A DNA stretch of 64,000 bases from JACKIC01 sp964392305 (GCA_964392305.1 CAYMPV010000006.1:1-64000), one strand, 5' to 3'; shown: positions 1-8,691, counted from the stretch's first letter. The notes: generated from the letters alone by a model not told the origin. Program-made: numbers and translations.

Positions 1-353
1 GCGTCGGCCCCGGCCTCAAGCGCACCGTGTTCATGCAGTGTCCGCACTGCAAGGGCGCCGGCTGGTCGCGCACCGTGCAGAGCAAGGCGTTGTCGGTGCT
101 GCGTGAGGTGCGCGCGCTGACGAACCTCAAGGGTTACTCGGTGCTGCAGGTGTTCGTGGCGCCTGCGGTCGCGGACTACCTCGTCAACTACAAACGCCGC
201 TCGACCCTCGAGCTCGAGGACGCCGTCGGCAAGACGGTGCTGTTCCGGCCCGAGGTCAGCTACCCGATCGACGTCGTGCACTACCGCTTCTTGACCGGCG
301 ACGGCCAGGAAGCGCGCATCGCGATCCCGGCGGGGCTCGGCGTCAAGGCCTGA
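1..353 (+). CDS. Ribonuclease E/G family protein, C-terminal end (partial)
   Basis: The gene enters from the left edge, reading in frame from base 3. The visible 116 codons include a Cys-Pro-His-Cys-Lys-Gly-Ala-Gly segment, which matches the zinc-link (CPxCxGxG-type) motif that follows the catalytic core in RNase E/G enzymes, and then the C-terminal small domain. These endoribonucleases cleave single-stranded RNA during rRNA maturation and mRNA decay. The rplU-rpmA-obgE genes downstream are a frequent neighbourhood of RNase G/E genes, which supports the call. The catalytic S1 and DNase-like domains lie outside the window. The stop codon sits inside a perfect tandem repeat (349-372). Confidence 0.75.
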   Translation, partial: VGPGLKRTVFMQCPHCKGAGWSRTVQSKALSVLREVRALTNLKGYSVLQVFVAPAVADYLVNYKRRSTLELEDAVGKTVLFRPEVSYPIDVVHYRFLTGDGQEARIAIPAGLGVKA

Positions 354-372
354 GGTCGGGCCTGAGGTCGGG
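349..372 (+). repeat. 12-bp tandem duplication spanning the RNase E/G stop codon
   Basis: The unit cctgaggtcggg occurs twice head to tail (349-360 and 361-372) with no mismatch. The first copy contains the TGA stop at 351-353. Because the unit is 12 bp, the second copy carries another TGA in the same frame. Confidence 0.9.
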
Positions 373-479
373 TGTAACCGGCGTTGCAGGACCCCCGGTC
401 CTCCGCCGGCAGGGCGGTCGCGAACGAATTGCCGTGCGTTCGATGAGCTTGGCGAGCACGGCGCGCGCGCCGTTGCACC

Positions 480-3218
480 TCACCTGGCGAGCAGCTCCAC
501 CTTCACCTGCGTCAACTTGCCGTCGACGACCTCGACATCGCAGTGCGTCGGTTGATACCCGGCGGCCGTGACGATGAAGCCGTGTCGCCCCGGCGGGAAC
601 GCCGCGCGCGCGAGGCGGAACTGGCTGGCGAGCGGCCACGGCGACACGCGCTGGTCATCGCTGTGCAGCGTGCAGGGCACTTCGAGCCCGCCGGCGTCGG
701 CGCGAACCTCGACGTCCCGCCAGTGGCCATCGGCCGGCGGCTGTGCGGCGTGCAGGCGGAACGCTACGCGGCCGGCCGGCATCGAAACGATGCGTACCTC
801 GGTCGTGGCACCGTCCTCGATCACGATCTCACGCTGCTGTTCCCCGCGCGATGGGGTGTTCCAGCCGAACACTTCGTTGAGCGTTCTGCCGAGCAGCATG
901 GTCAACTGCCAGCGGCCCGCGGGCAGGTCGCGGTAGGTGTGGTCGGCGGGCGGGATGACGCGGGAGTGGTTGACGAAGACATCGCGGCCCAGGTGCTGCA
1001 GGACAAAACCGTAGTCGGGCATTGGTGCACCATCGGGGTCCTCGACGAGCAGGCGCAGCGCGCCGAACTGCAGTGCCGGCCGCAGCACGAGTGCGCGTTC
1101 GACGCGGTGTACACCGGCGAAGACGTCGTGCCGCAGAATCGCGGGCTGCGCGAACTCGTCGGTCGTGTAGAGGCACCAGAGGCGATCGAACGGGGTCAGC
1201 ACCTGCCGCCGCCCCTGCTGGTCGCAAGTGAAGAAGGCGCCCGAGCAGACCAAGCCGACTTCGGGGAAGCCGACACGCAGCTTGTGAGCCGGATGTTCGC
1301 CTGCGGGGTCGTAGAGTTCGCCGCGCACCGTGGCGCCAGGCAACGCTTCGCCGTCCTCACCGCGCACGTCGAGCAACAGCAGCTGCATGTTCACGACCAG
1401 ACGCGCCGTCTCCCCGACGCGCAGCACGGTCAGCGACTGGTCGCTGTGCATGGCGTCGACGACGCCGACTGCGTAGGTGCCGCCGGGGTCGAGACCGGCG
1501 CACGTGAACGAACCATCGGTGGCCGTGCGCGCGGAGACCCGCACCTGCACGATCTTGCCTTGCCGTTCCTCGAACCTCGATTGGCGGCCCATGAACGAAC
1601 GGCGGATCGCGCTCGGATCCTCGGCCAGCGCCGCATCGATGCGCCTCACGAACAGCGGGAAGTCGCCCAGCGGCGAGCCGTCGCCGAGCACGACGTGGCC
1701 GGAGATCACATCGGCGCTGCTGAGCACGATCATGCCGAGGTCGCAGCCGCCCGATGGGTTCGCCGGCTGCGGCGACAGGGGCAGCGTCGCGTTGCCGTGT
1801 GTCGGGTGGGTGATGGTGATCTTGTCGGGCCATCGTTCGGGGTCGGCGGCGAGCACGAAAGCGCCCGCGTCATCCGACATCGTCTCCGCGTTGGTGAGGT
1901 CGTCGAAGGAGCGGTGGACCTCGAACACCTCGGCACCGACGACGGGCGCGCCGGCGGCGTCGACGACCTGGCCGCGTATGCCGGAGCCCGCCGACACCTG
2001 CAGGTCGCTGCGGAACTCCTGCGGCGCGTCGGTTCGTGGCAGGCCCAGGACATCACGATCGTGGCCCCCGCGCGCCGTGATGGCCTCGACGAACACCAGT
2101 GTCGTGCTGCGCCACAGTGCCGAACGTGTTTGCAGTTCGTCGAGCGCGCACCGGTAGATGCCGTCGGCCCCGGTCACGCCGTCGGCGAGTTGTTGGCGCT
2201 CGTGCTGAGGCACGTCGGTATCCCGCGCAAAACCGATCGGCATGGTCCAGACCCGCACGCTCGCGCCGACGACCGGGCCAGCTGAATCGCGCACCGCGAC
2301 CTGCAGCGGCCACGCTGGAGTGGCGGTGATCACTGCAGCTTGCCGGGTGGGGGCATCGGTCGGCGGAACCGTTCCTGGCGCGGGGGCGTCGTCGTCGGCC
2401 TTGGCCGAAGTGGTCGCGGAGGGCACGTTGCCGGGGGCTTGCGGCGTGGGCCAAGGAAAGCGCAAGGCGAAGAGCAGCAGCAGCGCCGCGCCGATGGCCG
2501 TGAGGGTCAGGGTCTTGCCGTTCATGCTCCACCAACCTGTCCACCAGCCTGCGGTCAGCAGGGCAACGGTTGCGGTTGCGGACGCGCCGGCCGTTGCCGT
2601 CGCGAGCGCCTCGTTGATCACCTTGGCCCGAACCTGCGCCAGCAGCGCGCCGTCGCCCGCGAGCCACGCCGCGGCCAGGGCCGCGAGGCTCGTCGGCAGC
2701 GCGGAACGCAGCTGCGATAGGCCGCGGTGCAGCTGTGCGCGCACCGTGCCGACGGGCCGTTCGAGCGCGTGTGCGATCTCGATCGGCTGCAGGCCGTGCA
2801 CGAGCCGCAGCCGCAAAACCTGCCGGTAGGCAAGGGGGAGCGTGTCGATCGCCGTCCGCAGCACCGCGAACGACTCGTCGGTGGCGGCGAGGGCCTGCGG
2901 ATCGGGTGTTTCGCTGGAGGCCGTCGCGGCGTCTTCGAGGTCGGTCTCACGCCGTCGCTGCTGCCGCCGCCAGTGCATGCGCGCCTCGTTCTGCAGGATG
3001 CCCGCCAGCCACGGCCACAGCGGCCGCTGCCGGTCCCAGGTCTTGGCGCGCGTCATCGCCGCCAGGAAAGTCGTCTGCACCAGGTCCTCGGCGCCGCTGC
3101 CGCCACACAGGTGCGCGGCGAGCAGCACCAGCCGTCCGGCCGTCGCGTCGAAGACCCGCGTCAGCGCCGCCGGATCGCGGCGGTCGGTCCAGGCGATGAA
3201 GTCCTGCTCGAGGTCCAC
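480..3218 (-). CDS. ECF sigma factor fused to a membrane segment and exported carboxypeptidase-regulatory-like domains
   Basis: The protein is about 912 residues from a GTG at 3218. Residues 1-90 form sigma-70 region 2 (ending in an Arg-rich helix) and about 112-175 region 4 with a helix-turn-helix. Hydrophobic stretches at about 211-231 and 236-255 follow, then a Pro/Ala linker and about 640 residues holding several beta-sandwich segments of the type 'P-V-V-G-A-x-V', typical of carboxypeptidase regulatory-like repeats. The expected topology is a cytoplasmic sigma domain tethered to an extracytoplasmic part, so signal sensing may be built into one chain and no separate anti-sigma gene is seen. 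The open frame continues upstream to 3407, but that part is Arg/Gly/Pro low-complexity and reads like non-coding. The start is therefore uncertain. Confidence 0.75.
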   Translation of the reverse strand: MDLEQDFIAWTDRRDPAALTRVFDATAGRLVLLAAHLCGGSGAEDLVQTTFLAAMTRAKTWDRQRPLWPWLAGILQNEARMHWRRQQRRRETDLEDAATASSETPDPQALAATDESFAVLRTAIDTLPLAYRQVLRLRLVHGLQPIEIAHALERPVGTVRAQLHRGLSQLRSALPTSLAALAAAWLAGDGALLAQVRAKVINEALATATAGASATATVALLTAGWWTGWWSMNGKTLTLTAIGAALLLLFALRFPWPTPQAPGNVPSATTSAKADDDAPAPGTVPPTDAPTRQAAVITATPAWPLQVAVRDSAGPVVGASVRVWTMPIGFARDTDVPQHERQQLADGVTGADGIYRCALDELQTRSALWRSTTLVFVEAITARGGHDRDVLGLPRTDAPQEFRSDLQVSAGSGIRGQVVDAAGAPVVGAEVFEVHRSFDDLTNAETMSDDAGAFVLAADPERWPDKITITHPTHGNATLPLSPQPANPSGGCDLGMIVLSSADVISGHVVLGDGSPLGDFPLFVRRIDAALAEDPSAIRRSFMGRQSRFEERQGKIVQVRVSARTATDGSFTCAGLDPGGTYAVGVVDAMHSDQSLTVLRVGETARLVVNMQLLLLDVRGEDGEALPGATVRGELYDPAGEHPAHKLRVGFPEVGLVCSGAFFTCDQQGRRQVLTPFDRLWCLYTTDEFAQPAILRHDVFAGVHRVERALVLRPALQFGALRLLVEDPDGAPMPDYGFVLQHLGRDVFVNHSRVIPPADHTYRDLPAGRWQLTMLLGRTLNEVFGWNTPSRGEQQREIVIEDGATTEVRIVSMPAGRVAFRLHAAQPPADGHWRDVEVRADAGGLEVPCTLHSDDQRVSPWPLASQFRLARAAFPPGRHGFIVTAAGYQPTHCDVEVVDGKLTQVKVELLAR

Positions 3219-3279
3219 GGGTGCCGTTATGCCCGACGGTGCGGCAGCGTTGCGTCTTTTCGGGCGGTGGCGGCGTCTA

Positions 3280-3349
3280 CCGATCGGGAACCAACCGGGT
3301 CGGCCACCTGGGCAGGCAAGCCCGAACGGACCAGGATGTTCCCGATCGG
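3280..3349. promoter_or_regulatory. Two palindromic sites forming a 12-bp inverted repeat in the sigma-fusion/rplU divergent region
   Basis: Arm 1 (3280-3291, ccgatcgggaac) and arm 2 (3338-3349, gttcccgatcgg) are exact reverse complements separated by 46 bp, and each contains the 8-bp palindrome ccgatcgg. This could be a pair of operator sites or a cruciform. It lies upstream of the rplU promoter and about 60 bp from the sigma gene start. The regulator is unknown. Confidence 0.45.
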
Positions 3350-3398
3350 GTATGCCGTCTCGTCTACGGCGACGGCCACCCGGGGCACCAGACGCCTC

Positions 3399-3426
3399 TT
3401 GACTCACGTCCCTCGGTCGCTATCGT
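3399..3426 (+). promoter_or_regulatory. Predicted sigma-70-type promoter of rplU-rpmA-obgE
   Basis: TTGACT (3399-3404) and TATCGT (3421-3426) are separated by 16 bp. This places transcription initiation about 40 nt upstream of the rplU ATG. The same pattern, including a gtcgcta context at the -10, appears before rpsJ. Confidence 0.6.
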
Positions 3427-3468
3427 GCCTCGCCCTTCACCCCGACCCTCGGCCAAGAAGAGACTGTC

Positions 3469-3783
3469 ATGTACGCCGTTCTCGACGACCGCAACCAGCA
3501 GTACCGGGTTGAACCCGGTCAGCGCATCCAGATCCACCTCCAGGGCACCGCCAACGAGGGTGACGTGCTCACCTTCGACAAGGTCTGCGTGCTGGGTGGC
3601 GAGGGCGAGGGTCGGATCGGCGCTCCCTACGTCGCCGGCGCCTCCGTCACGGCCAAGGTCGTGCGTCAGGTCAAGGGCCCCAAGGTGACGATCGGCAAGT
3701 TCAAGCGCCGCAAGAACCAGCGCCGCCGCACCGGCTTCCGGGCCCGGTACACCGAGATCGAGATCGTCGAGATCAACGGGTAG
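3469..3783 (+). CDS. rplU: 50S ribosomal protein L21
   Basis: The 104-residue protein has the standard L21 length and begins MYAVLDDRNQQYRVEPGQ. It ends in the basic 'KRRKNQRRRTGFRARYTEIEI' type tail that contacts 23S rRNA. It is first in the rplU-rpmA-obgE unit, directly downstream of a predicted promoter, and 65 bp before rpmA. A 13-bp tandem repeat follows the TAG stop. Confidence 0.97.
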   Translation: MYAVLDDRNQQYRVEPGQRIQIHLQGTANEGDVLTFDKVCVLGGEGEGRIGAPYVAGASVTAKVVRQVKGPKVTIGKFKRRKNQRRRTGFRARYTEIEIVEING

Positions 3784-3786
3784 TCG

Positions 3787-3812
3787 TTCGATCGAACTGC
3801 TCGATCGAACTG
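3787..3812 (+). repeat. 13-bp tandem repeat just after the rplU stop
   Basis: ttcgatcgaactg (3787-3799) is followed immediately by ctcgatcgaactg (3800-3812), with one mismatch. It starts 3 bp after the TAG stop. Confidence 0.75.
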
Positions 3813-3848
3813 GCTGAACCGCAGAACGCATTCGTCGGAGATCCAAAG

Positions 3849-4103
3849 ATGGCTCACAAGAAAGGACAGGGTTCGACCCAGAACGGCCGCGACAGCAACC
3901 CGCAATACCGCGGCGTGAAGGCCTACGGCGGCCAGCGCGTCAAGTCCGGCTGCATCATCGTCCGCCAGTGCGGGTCCAAGTTCCACGCCGGCAAGAACGT
4001 GCGCACCGGCAGCGATTGGACGCTGTTCTCGGTCGCCGACGGCGTGGTGCGCTTCCAGTCGAACGGCCGGGTTCACGTCGACGTCGTCGAAACGACCGCG
4101 TGA
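3849..4103 (+). CDS. rpmA: 50S ribosomal protein L27
   Basis: The 84-residue protein has the L27 start MAHKKGQGSTQNGRDSN, whose N-terminal tail reaches the peptidyl-transferase centre. It continues with the conserved Gly-rich core (GGQRVKSGCIIVRQCGSK-type). No N-terminal extension of the kind cleaved in Firmicutes is present. It lies between rplU and obgE in the usual order. Confidence 0.97.
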   Translation: MAHKKGQGSTQNGRDSNPQYRGVKAYGGQRVKSGCIIVRQCGSKFHAGKNVRTGSDWTLFSVADGVVRFQSNGRVHVDVVETTA

Positions 4104-4108
4104 CACTG

Positions 4109-4149
4109 GCTGGATGAGACGCTGGATGAGCCTCTGATTGGATGAGCCT
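4109..4149 (+). repeat. Degenerate 12-13 bp repeats downstream of rpmA
   Basis: gctggatgagac (4109-4120) and gctggatgagcc (4121-4132) are tandem, and a third partial copy, tggatgagcct, lies at 4139-4149. The array begins 5 bp after the rpmA TGA. Confidence 0.65.
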
Positions 4150-4208
4150 GGCGGTGTCGGCCGCGCCGCAGTGGCGCCTGGCCGACAGCGAGGGTCGGCG
4201 AGGTAGAC

Positions 4209-5222
4209 ATGTTCGTCGACGAATTGGAGATCAAGGTCCGCGCCGGCAAGGGCGGAGATGGCTGCATCTGCTTCTTGCGCGACAAGAAGACGCTGCGCGG
4301 CGGCCCCAACGGCGGTGACGGCGGTGACGGTGGCAACATCGTGCTGCTGCCCACGACGCACTGCAACACGCTGTTCCACCTGGCGGGACGCGGCATCTTC
4401 GCAGCCGACAACGGCGGCCCGGGCATGCCCACCAACTGCAGCGGCAAAGGCGCCGAGGACATGATCATCGAGGTGCCGGTCGGCACCGTGGTGCTCGACG
4501 CCGAGCGCGGCAACGTGCTGTTCGACCTCGATACGGCCGACGAACCGTGGGTGCTGGCTCGCGGTGGTCACGGCGGCCGCGGCAACGCGCGCTTCGCGAC
4601 TTCCACCAACCGCTCGCCGCGCAAGGCGGAGAAGGGCAAGGAAGGAGAGGAGCGGCAGGTTCGCCTGAGTCTGAAGCTGATCGCCGACGTCGGCCTGCTC
4701 GGGTTGCCCAACGCCGGCAAGTCGACGCTGCTGGCGACGCTGACCAAGGCCCGGCCGAAGATCGCCGGTTATCCGTTCACCACGCTCGAGCCGATGCTGG
4801 GTATCGCGACCGGACCCGGAGAGAGCACGTTCGTGCTCGCCGACATCCCGGGCCTGATCGAGGGGGCGAGCGCCGGCAAGGGGCTCGGCGACAAGTTCCT
4901 CAAGCACATCGAGCGCACCCGTCTGCTGCTGCACCTGGTCGACTGCAGCGATCTGCCGATGGCACCGCCGGTGGCGGCCTGGCGCACGCTGCGCGCGGAG
5001 CTCGCGCAGCACTCGCCGGAGCTGGCGGCGCGGCCGACGCTGGTGGTCGCCACCAAGGTCGAGGACGAAGCTGCGCGCGCGCGGGCCGCCGAACTGGCGC
5101 GCGCGGTCGGCGGGCCCGTGTTCCCGATCTCGAGCGCCACGCAGAAGGGGCTGGTCGAACTCGTCCATGCCGTGGGCGCCACGCTCGCACGCATTCCCAA
5201 GACGCTCGGAACGGTCCCGTAA
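4209..5222 (+). CDS. obgE: Obg-family GTPase
   Basis: The 337-residue protein has the Gly-rich Obg fold at 1-158 and a TRAFAC G domain at about 160-330. G1 is GLPNAGKS (165-172), followed by a switch region with YPFTTLEP and the DIPGLIEGA G3. The G4 position reads T-K-V-E rather than the usual NKxD, a tolerated but notable variant. A GAGG ribosome-binding site lies 6 bp before the ATG. Obg proteins bind the 50S subunit late in assembly and link it to nucleotide status. The lack of the optional Obg C-terminal domain explains the length. Confidence 0.95.
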   Translation: MFVDELEIKVRAGKGGDGCICFLRDKKTLRGGPNGGDGGDGGNIVLLPTTHCNTLFHLAGRGIFAADNGGPGMPTNCSGKGAEDMIIEVPVGTVVLDAERGNVLFDLDTADEPWVLARGGHGGRGNARFATSTNRSPRKAEKGKEGEERQVRLSLKLIADVGLLGLPNAGKSTLLATLTKARPKIAGYPFTTLEPMLGIATGPGESTFVLADIPGLIEGASAGKGLGDKFLKHIERTRLLLHLVDCSDLPMAPPVAAWRTLRAELAQHSPELAARPTLVVATKVEDEAARARAAELARAVGGPVFPISSATQKGLVELVHAVGATLARIPKTLGTVP

Positions 5223-5284
5223 CCGGGCGTTCCTGTGATGCGCCGGGGGGGCGTCGGCCGATAGACCCCGCGGAGGGTATCGCC

Positions 5285-6424
5285 GTGACGAGTTCCAATG
5301 TGGGTCCTGCTTCGACTGCCACCAGCCGCTTGCCCAAGCTGCGCGACTTCCTGCGCATCATGGTCAAGGAGAGCGCGAGCGACCTCGTGCTCAAGGCCAA
5401 CGGTTGTCCGGCGGTGCGCGTCGCGGGTGTGATCCGCTTCCTCGGCGACCAGCCGTTGCCGGCCGAGCTGATGCGCTCGTTCCTCGAGGAAGCGCTCGAC
5501 GAACGCGGCATGCGCGACTTCGAGGCCACCGGTGCCTGCGACACGGCCGTGGCCGTGCCCGGTGTCGGCCGCTTCCGCTGCAACGCCTTCCATCAGTGTG
5601 GAGAGGTCGGCTTCGTGTTCCGCGCGATCAAGAACGACATCCCGTCGTTCAAGGACCTCAACCTGCCGGTCGAGCCGCTCAAGCGTCTGGCCTCGCTCAA
5701 GCGCGGCCTCGTACTCGCCACCGGTATCGCCGGTTCGGGCAAGTCGACGACGCTCGCTTCGATGATCGAGTTCGTCAACCGCACGATGAACAAACACATC
5801 GTGACGATCGAGGACCCGATCGAGTTCCGCTTCGAGGACAAGCGTTCGATCGTCAATCAACGTGAGGTCGGCCCCGACGTGCAGAGCTTCTCGCAGGCGC
5901 TGCGCCAGGCTATGCGCCAGTCGCCCGACGTGATCCTGATCGGCGAGATGCGCGACGCCGAGACCGTTTCGGCGGCGATCAGCGCGGCCGAGACCGGCCA
6001 CCTGGTGTTCTCGACGCTGCACACGGTCAACGCCGTGCAGACCGTCGAACGCATCATCTCGTTCTTCCCGCCGCACCAGCACGAACTCGTGCGTCTGCAG
6101 CTGGCGCTCAACCTCGCCGGCGTCTGTTCACTGCGCCTGATCAAGAACAAGGACGGCACGGCGATGGTGCCGGCCGTCGAGATGCTGATCAACACGCCGA
6201 CGGTGCGTGAACTGCTCGAGCAGGGCGCGACCCGCATGTTGCCCAAGGCGCTGACCGAAGGCAGCTACTACGGCACGATGACGTTCAACCAGTCGCTGAT
6301 CCGCCTGTTCCAGGCCGGCAACATCAGCCTCGAGGACGCCCTCGCCGCGTCGGACAACCCCGACGAGCTCAAGATGCAGATGCGTGGCATCACCCAGGGA
6401 TCGGGCGTGCGCCCGAGCTTCTGA
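5285..6424 (+). CDS. PilT-family type IV pilus retraction ATPase
   Basis: The protein is 379 residues from a GTG with an upstream GGAGGG ribosome-binding site. The longer open frame that begins inside obgE is rejected as a start. It has an N-terminal PAS-like/N2 domain (about 15-120), Walker A GIAGSGKST (147-155), Walker B VILIGEMRD (216-224) and a His box GHLVFSTLHT (about 238-247). This order matches PilT/PilU hexameric ATPases that power pilus retraction. No pilin or PilB/PilC gene is nearby, so the pilus genes must lie elsewhere. PilT and PilU cannot be separated here. Confidence 0.85.
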   Translation: MTSSNVGPASTATSRLPKLRDFLRIMVKESASDLVLKANGCPAVRVAGVIRFLGDQPLPAELMRSFLEEALDERGMRDFEATGACDTAVAVPGVGRFRCNAFHQCGEVGFVFRAIKNDIPSFKDLNLPVEPLKRLASLKRGLVLATGIAGSGKSTTLASMIEFVNRTMNKHIVTIEDPIEFRFEDKRSIVNQREVGPDVQSFSQALRQAMRQSPDVILIGEMRDAETVSAAISAAETGHLVFSTLHTVNAVQTVERIISFFPPHQHELVRLQLALNLAGVCSLRLIKNKDGTAMVPAVEMLINTPTVRELLEQGATRMLPKALTEGSYYGTMTFNQSLIRLFQAGNISLEDALAASDNPDELKMQMRGITQGSGVRPSF

Positions 6425-6500
6425 GCCGCGCGTCGAGCCGCGGCGCGATCGCGGCTGGTCGTGTTCTTCGCGCTGCCGCTGCGGTAGCGTGTGCGCGCCG

Positions 6501-8477
6501 ATGGACGGGCTGCGCACATTCGGAATCGTGGCCCACATCGACGCGGGCAAGACCACGCTCACCGAGCGCATCCTGCACGACGCGGGTGCACAGGAGCACT
6601 GCGGCAACGTCGAAGATGGCACCGCGACGACCGACTGGCTGCCCGAGGAGCGCAGCCGCGGCATCTCGGTAGCGGCCGCTGCGACGCGTGTTTCATGGGC
6701 CGGGCACGAACTGCAGATCGTCGACACGCCCGGTCACGTCGACTTCGTCGCCGAGGTCGAGCGTTGCCTTGCGGCCCTGGACGGCGTCGTGGTGGTCGTC
6801 GACGCAGTGCGAGGGGTCGAGTCGCAGACGCGCACGGTCTGGGGGCAGGCGCAGGAGCGCGGCCTGCCGCGGCTGGCGTTCGTCAACAAGCTCGACCGGC
6901 CCGGCGCCAGCTACGACGACGTCGTCGCCGAGATCGCCGAACAATTCGAGGTCGTGGTCGCGCCGGTGGTGGTGCCGCTCTGCGACGACGCGGGCGCGTG
7001 GCGCGGTCTGGCCCACGCGCTGTCCGGGCAGGTGCAGTGGTTCGAGGGCGCGCCCGATGACGACGACCGGCGTCGCATCGTCGCCACCCTGCGGGCCGCC
7101 AACGCGCGGTTGATCGAACTCGCTGCCGACGCCGACGACGAGGTCCTGGCCTTGGTGGTTGCCGACCTGCCGGTGTCCGGCGATCGGCTGTTGCAGACCC
7201 TGCGGCGCGAGTGTCACGCCGGCCGGTTGTCGCCCGTGTTCGCGGGTGCGGCGCTCTGGAACCGCGGCGTCGACTGGCTGCTCGATGGTGTCGTCGCCTG
7301 GTTGCCGGCGCTGGCCGAGCGGGTGCGCGGCGGTGTCTGGGCGACCAACCGCGTCGGTGACGCCGCGGCGCCGTTCGCCGGGCTGGTGTTCAAGGTCGAC
7401 CACCGGCAGCAGGTGCTCAACTTCGTGCGGGTGATCCGCGGCACGATGCGGGCCGGGGCCGAGGTGCAGCGGCAGCGCAACGGGCGTCGTCTGGTCGTGC
7501 CTTCGCTCGGCGTCGTGCTCGCCGATCGGCGCCGTTCGGTGACCGTCGCGGGGCCGGGGGAGATCGTGGTGGTCGAGGGCGAGTTCGAACTGCGCACCGG
7601 CGACATCCTGACGGCGCCGGAAAGTGCGGTCAGCCTGCCGGTGCTGCGCTTTCCGCAGCCGGTGCTGTCGACGACGTTCGAGCCGGTGCGCGCCGAGGAT
7701 GGCGCGACCCTGTTCGCGGCGCTGCGTCAGTTCGCGATCGACGACCCGACCCTGCGAGTCGAACGGCAACACGAGCAGATCGTGGTGCGCGGCATGGGCG
7801 AACTGCACCTGGAGATCGTCGCCGAGCGCCTGCGCGCCGCAGTGCCGGCGCCGTTCGCGGTGGCCAGGTTGCGAGTCGACCGCCGCGTGACCGTGCGCGA
7901 CGCGGCCGTCGCGACTGGCGAGGCGCGGGCGGTCGTCGGTGGCGTCGACCAGGCCGCGCGCGCCGAAGTGTCGGTGTTGCCCACCGCGTCGCCCGACGAT
8001 GCCGTCGCGATCGAGGTGCGCGGTGATGACGACAGCGAAGTGTTGGCGGCGATCGTGCAGCAGGTGCGTTCGCACATCGCGCACGGGTTGGCGGCCGGGC
8101 CGCTGGTCGGGTGCCGGGTGGTGTTGACCGCGGTCGACGTCGAGGCCGGGGAGGCCCTGGCTGGTCAGGCCGTGGCTCGTGCCCTGACCTCGGCCCTGGC
8201 CAAAGCCGGCCTGGTGCCACTCGAGCCCTGGGTCAGTTTCGAGGTCTGGTGCCCGGAAGAGGCGGTGCAGGCCGTGCTGGCCGATCTCGGCACGCGCCGC
8301 GCGGCGGTCGCGGCGGTGGCCGCCGGGCGTTTGGGCGCACGCATCGACGGACGCGCGCCGCTCTCACGCATGCTGGGCTACGTCACACGGTTGCGTTCGC
8401 AGACCAAGGGTCTTGGGCGAGTCTCGATGCGGCCCGACGGGTTTGCGCCGGAGGCGTCGTCAGGCGGGGGCGGCTGA
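6501..8477 (+). CDS. Elongation factor G-like GTPase (divergent paralogue)
   Basis: The 658-residue protein has an EF-G/Tet-type G domain: G1 AHIDAGKTT, switch I EERSRGISV, G3 DTPGHVDF and G4 NKLD. EF-G domains II-V follow, including the GMGELHLE motif of domain III/IV. The divergent switch I, short length and absence of rpsL, rpsG and tuf neighbours argue for a second EF-G (type II or ribosomal-protection-like) and not the housekeeping fusA. It ends 214 bp before rpsJ. A role in translocation or ribosome rescue is likely, but specificity cannot be read from the sequence. Confidence 0.75.
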   Translation: MDGLRTFGIVAHIDAGKTTLTERILHDAGAQEHCGNVEDGTATTDWLPEERSRGISVAAAATRVSWAGHELQIVDTPGHVDFVAEVERCLAALDGVVVVVDAVRGVESQTRTVWGQAQERGLPRLAFVNKLDRPGASYDDVVAEIAEQFEVVVAPVVVPLCDDAGAWRGLAHALSGQVQWFEGAPDDDDRRRIVATLRAANARLIELAADADDEVLALVVADLPVSGDRLLQTLRRECHAGRLSPVFAGAALWNRGVDWLLDGVVAWLPALAERVRGGVWATNRVGDAAAPFAGLVFKVDHRQQVLNFVRVIRGTMRAGAEVQRQRNGRRLVVPSLGVVLADRRRSVTVAGPGEIVVVEGEFELRTGDILTAPESAVSLPVLRFPQPVLSTTFEPVRAEDGATLFAALRQFAIDDPTLRVERQHEQIVVRGMGELHLEIVAERLRAAVPAPFAVARLRVDRRVTVRDAAVATGEARAVVGGVDQAARAEVSVLPTASPDDAVAIEVRGDDDSEVLAAIVQQVRSHIAHGLAAGPLVGCRVVLTAVDVEAGEALAGQAVARALTSALAKAGLVPLEPWVSFEVWCPEEAVQAVLADLGTRRAAVAAVAAGRLGARIDGRAPLSRMLGYVTRLRSQTKGLGRVSMRPDGFAPEASSGGGG

Positions 8478-8516
8478 GGGTTCCCTGGTCCCGGCAGAAT
8501 TTGTTGTTGGCGTGGC

Positions 8517-8545
8517 TTGACGACTTGGGGGCGCGTCGCTACTCT
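8517..8545 (+). promoter_or_regulatory. Predicted promoter of the S10-spc-alpha cluster
   Basis: TTGACG (8517-8522) and TACTCT (8540-8545) are separated by 17 bp. It lies about 150 bp upstream of rpsJ and leaves a leader of roughly 140 nt. Confidence 0.6.
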
Positions 8546-8606
8546 CTCCTCCCCACTTGCGCTCCAGGGAGCACATCTTTGTATGTAACCCCTTGCCGCG
8601 CGAAGG

Positions 8607-8684
8607 TTTGCGCTGATTCTCGGGGCCGTTCCCAGAGCCCCGGCGCAAAACGACACCCCTGAGGCTGGCCGTCCTTGGCCGGTC
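8607..8684 (+). promoter_or_regulatory. Structured 5' leader of rpsJ (candidate ribosomal-protein autoregulatory RNA)
   Basis: A nested stem pairs TTTGCGC (8607-8613) with GCGCAAA (8643-8649) and CGGGGC (8621-8626) with GCCCCG (8637-8642), leaving a 7-nt one-sided bulge. A second 8-bp stem-loop, allowing G-U pairs, spans 8663-8684 and ends 7 nt before the rpsJ ATG. In Enterobacteria the S10 leader is bound by L4 to control this operon. Whether this unrelated-looking fold does the same is inference. Confidence 0.5.
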
Positions 8685-8691
8685 ACCGATC

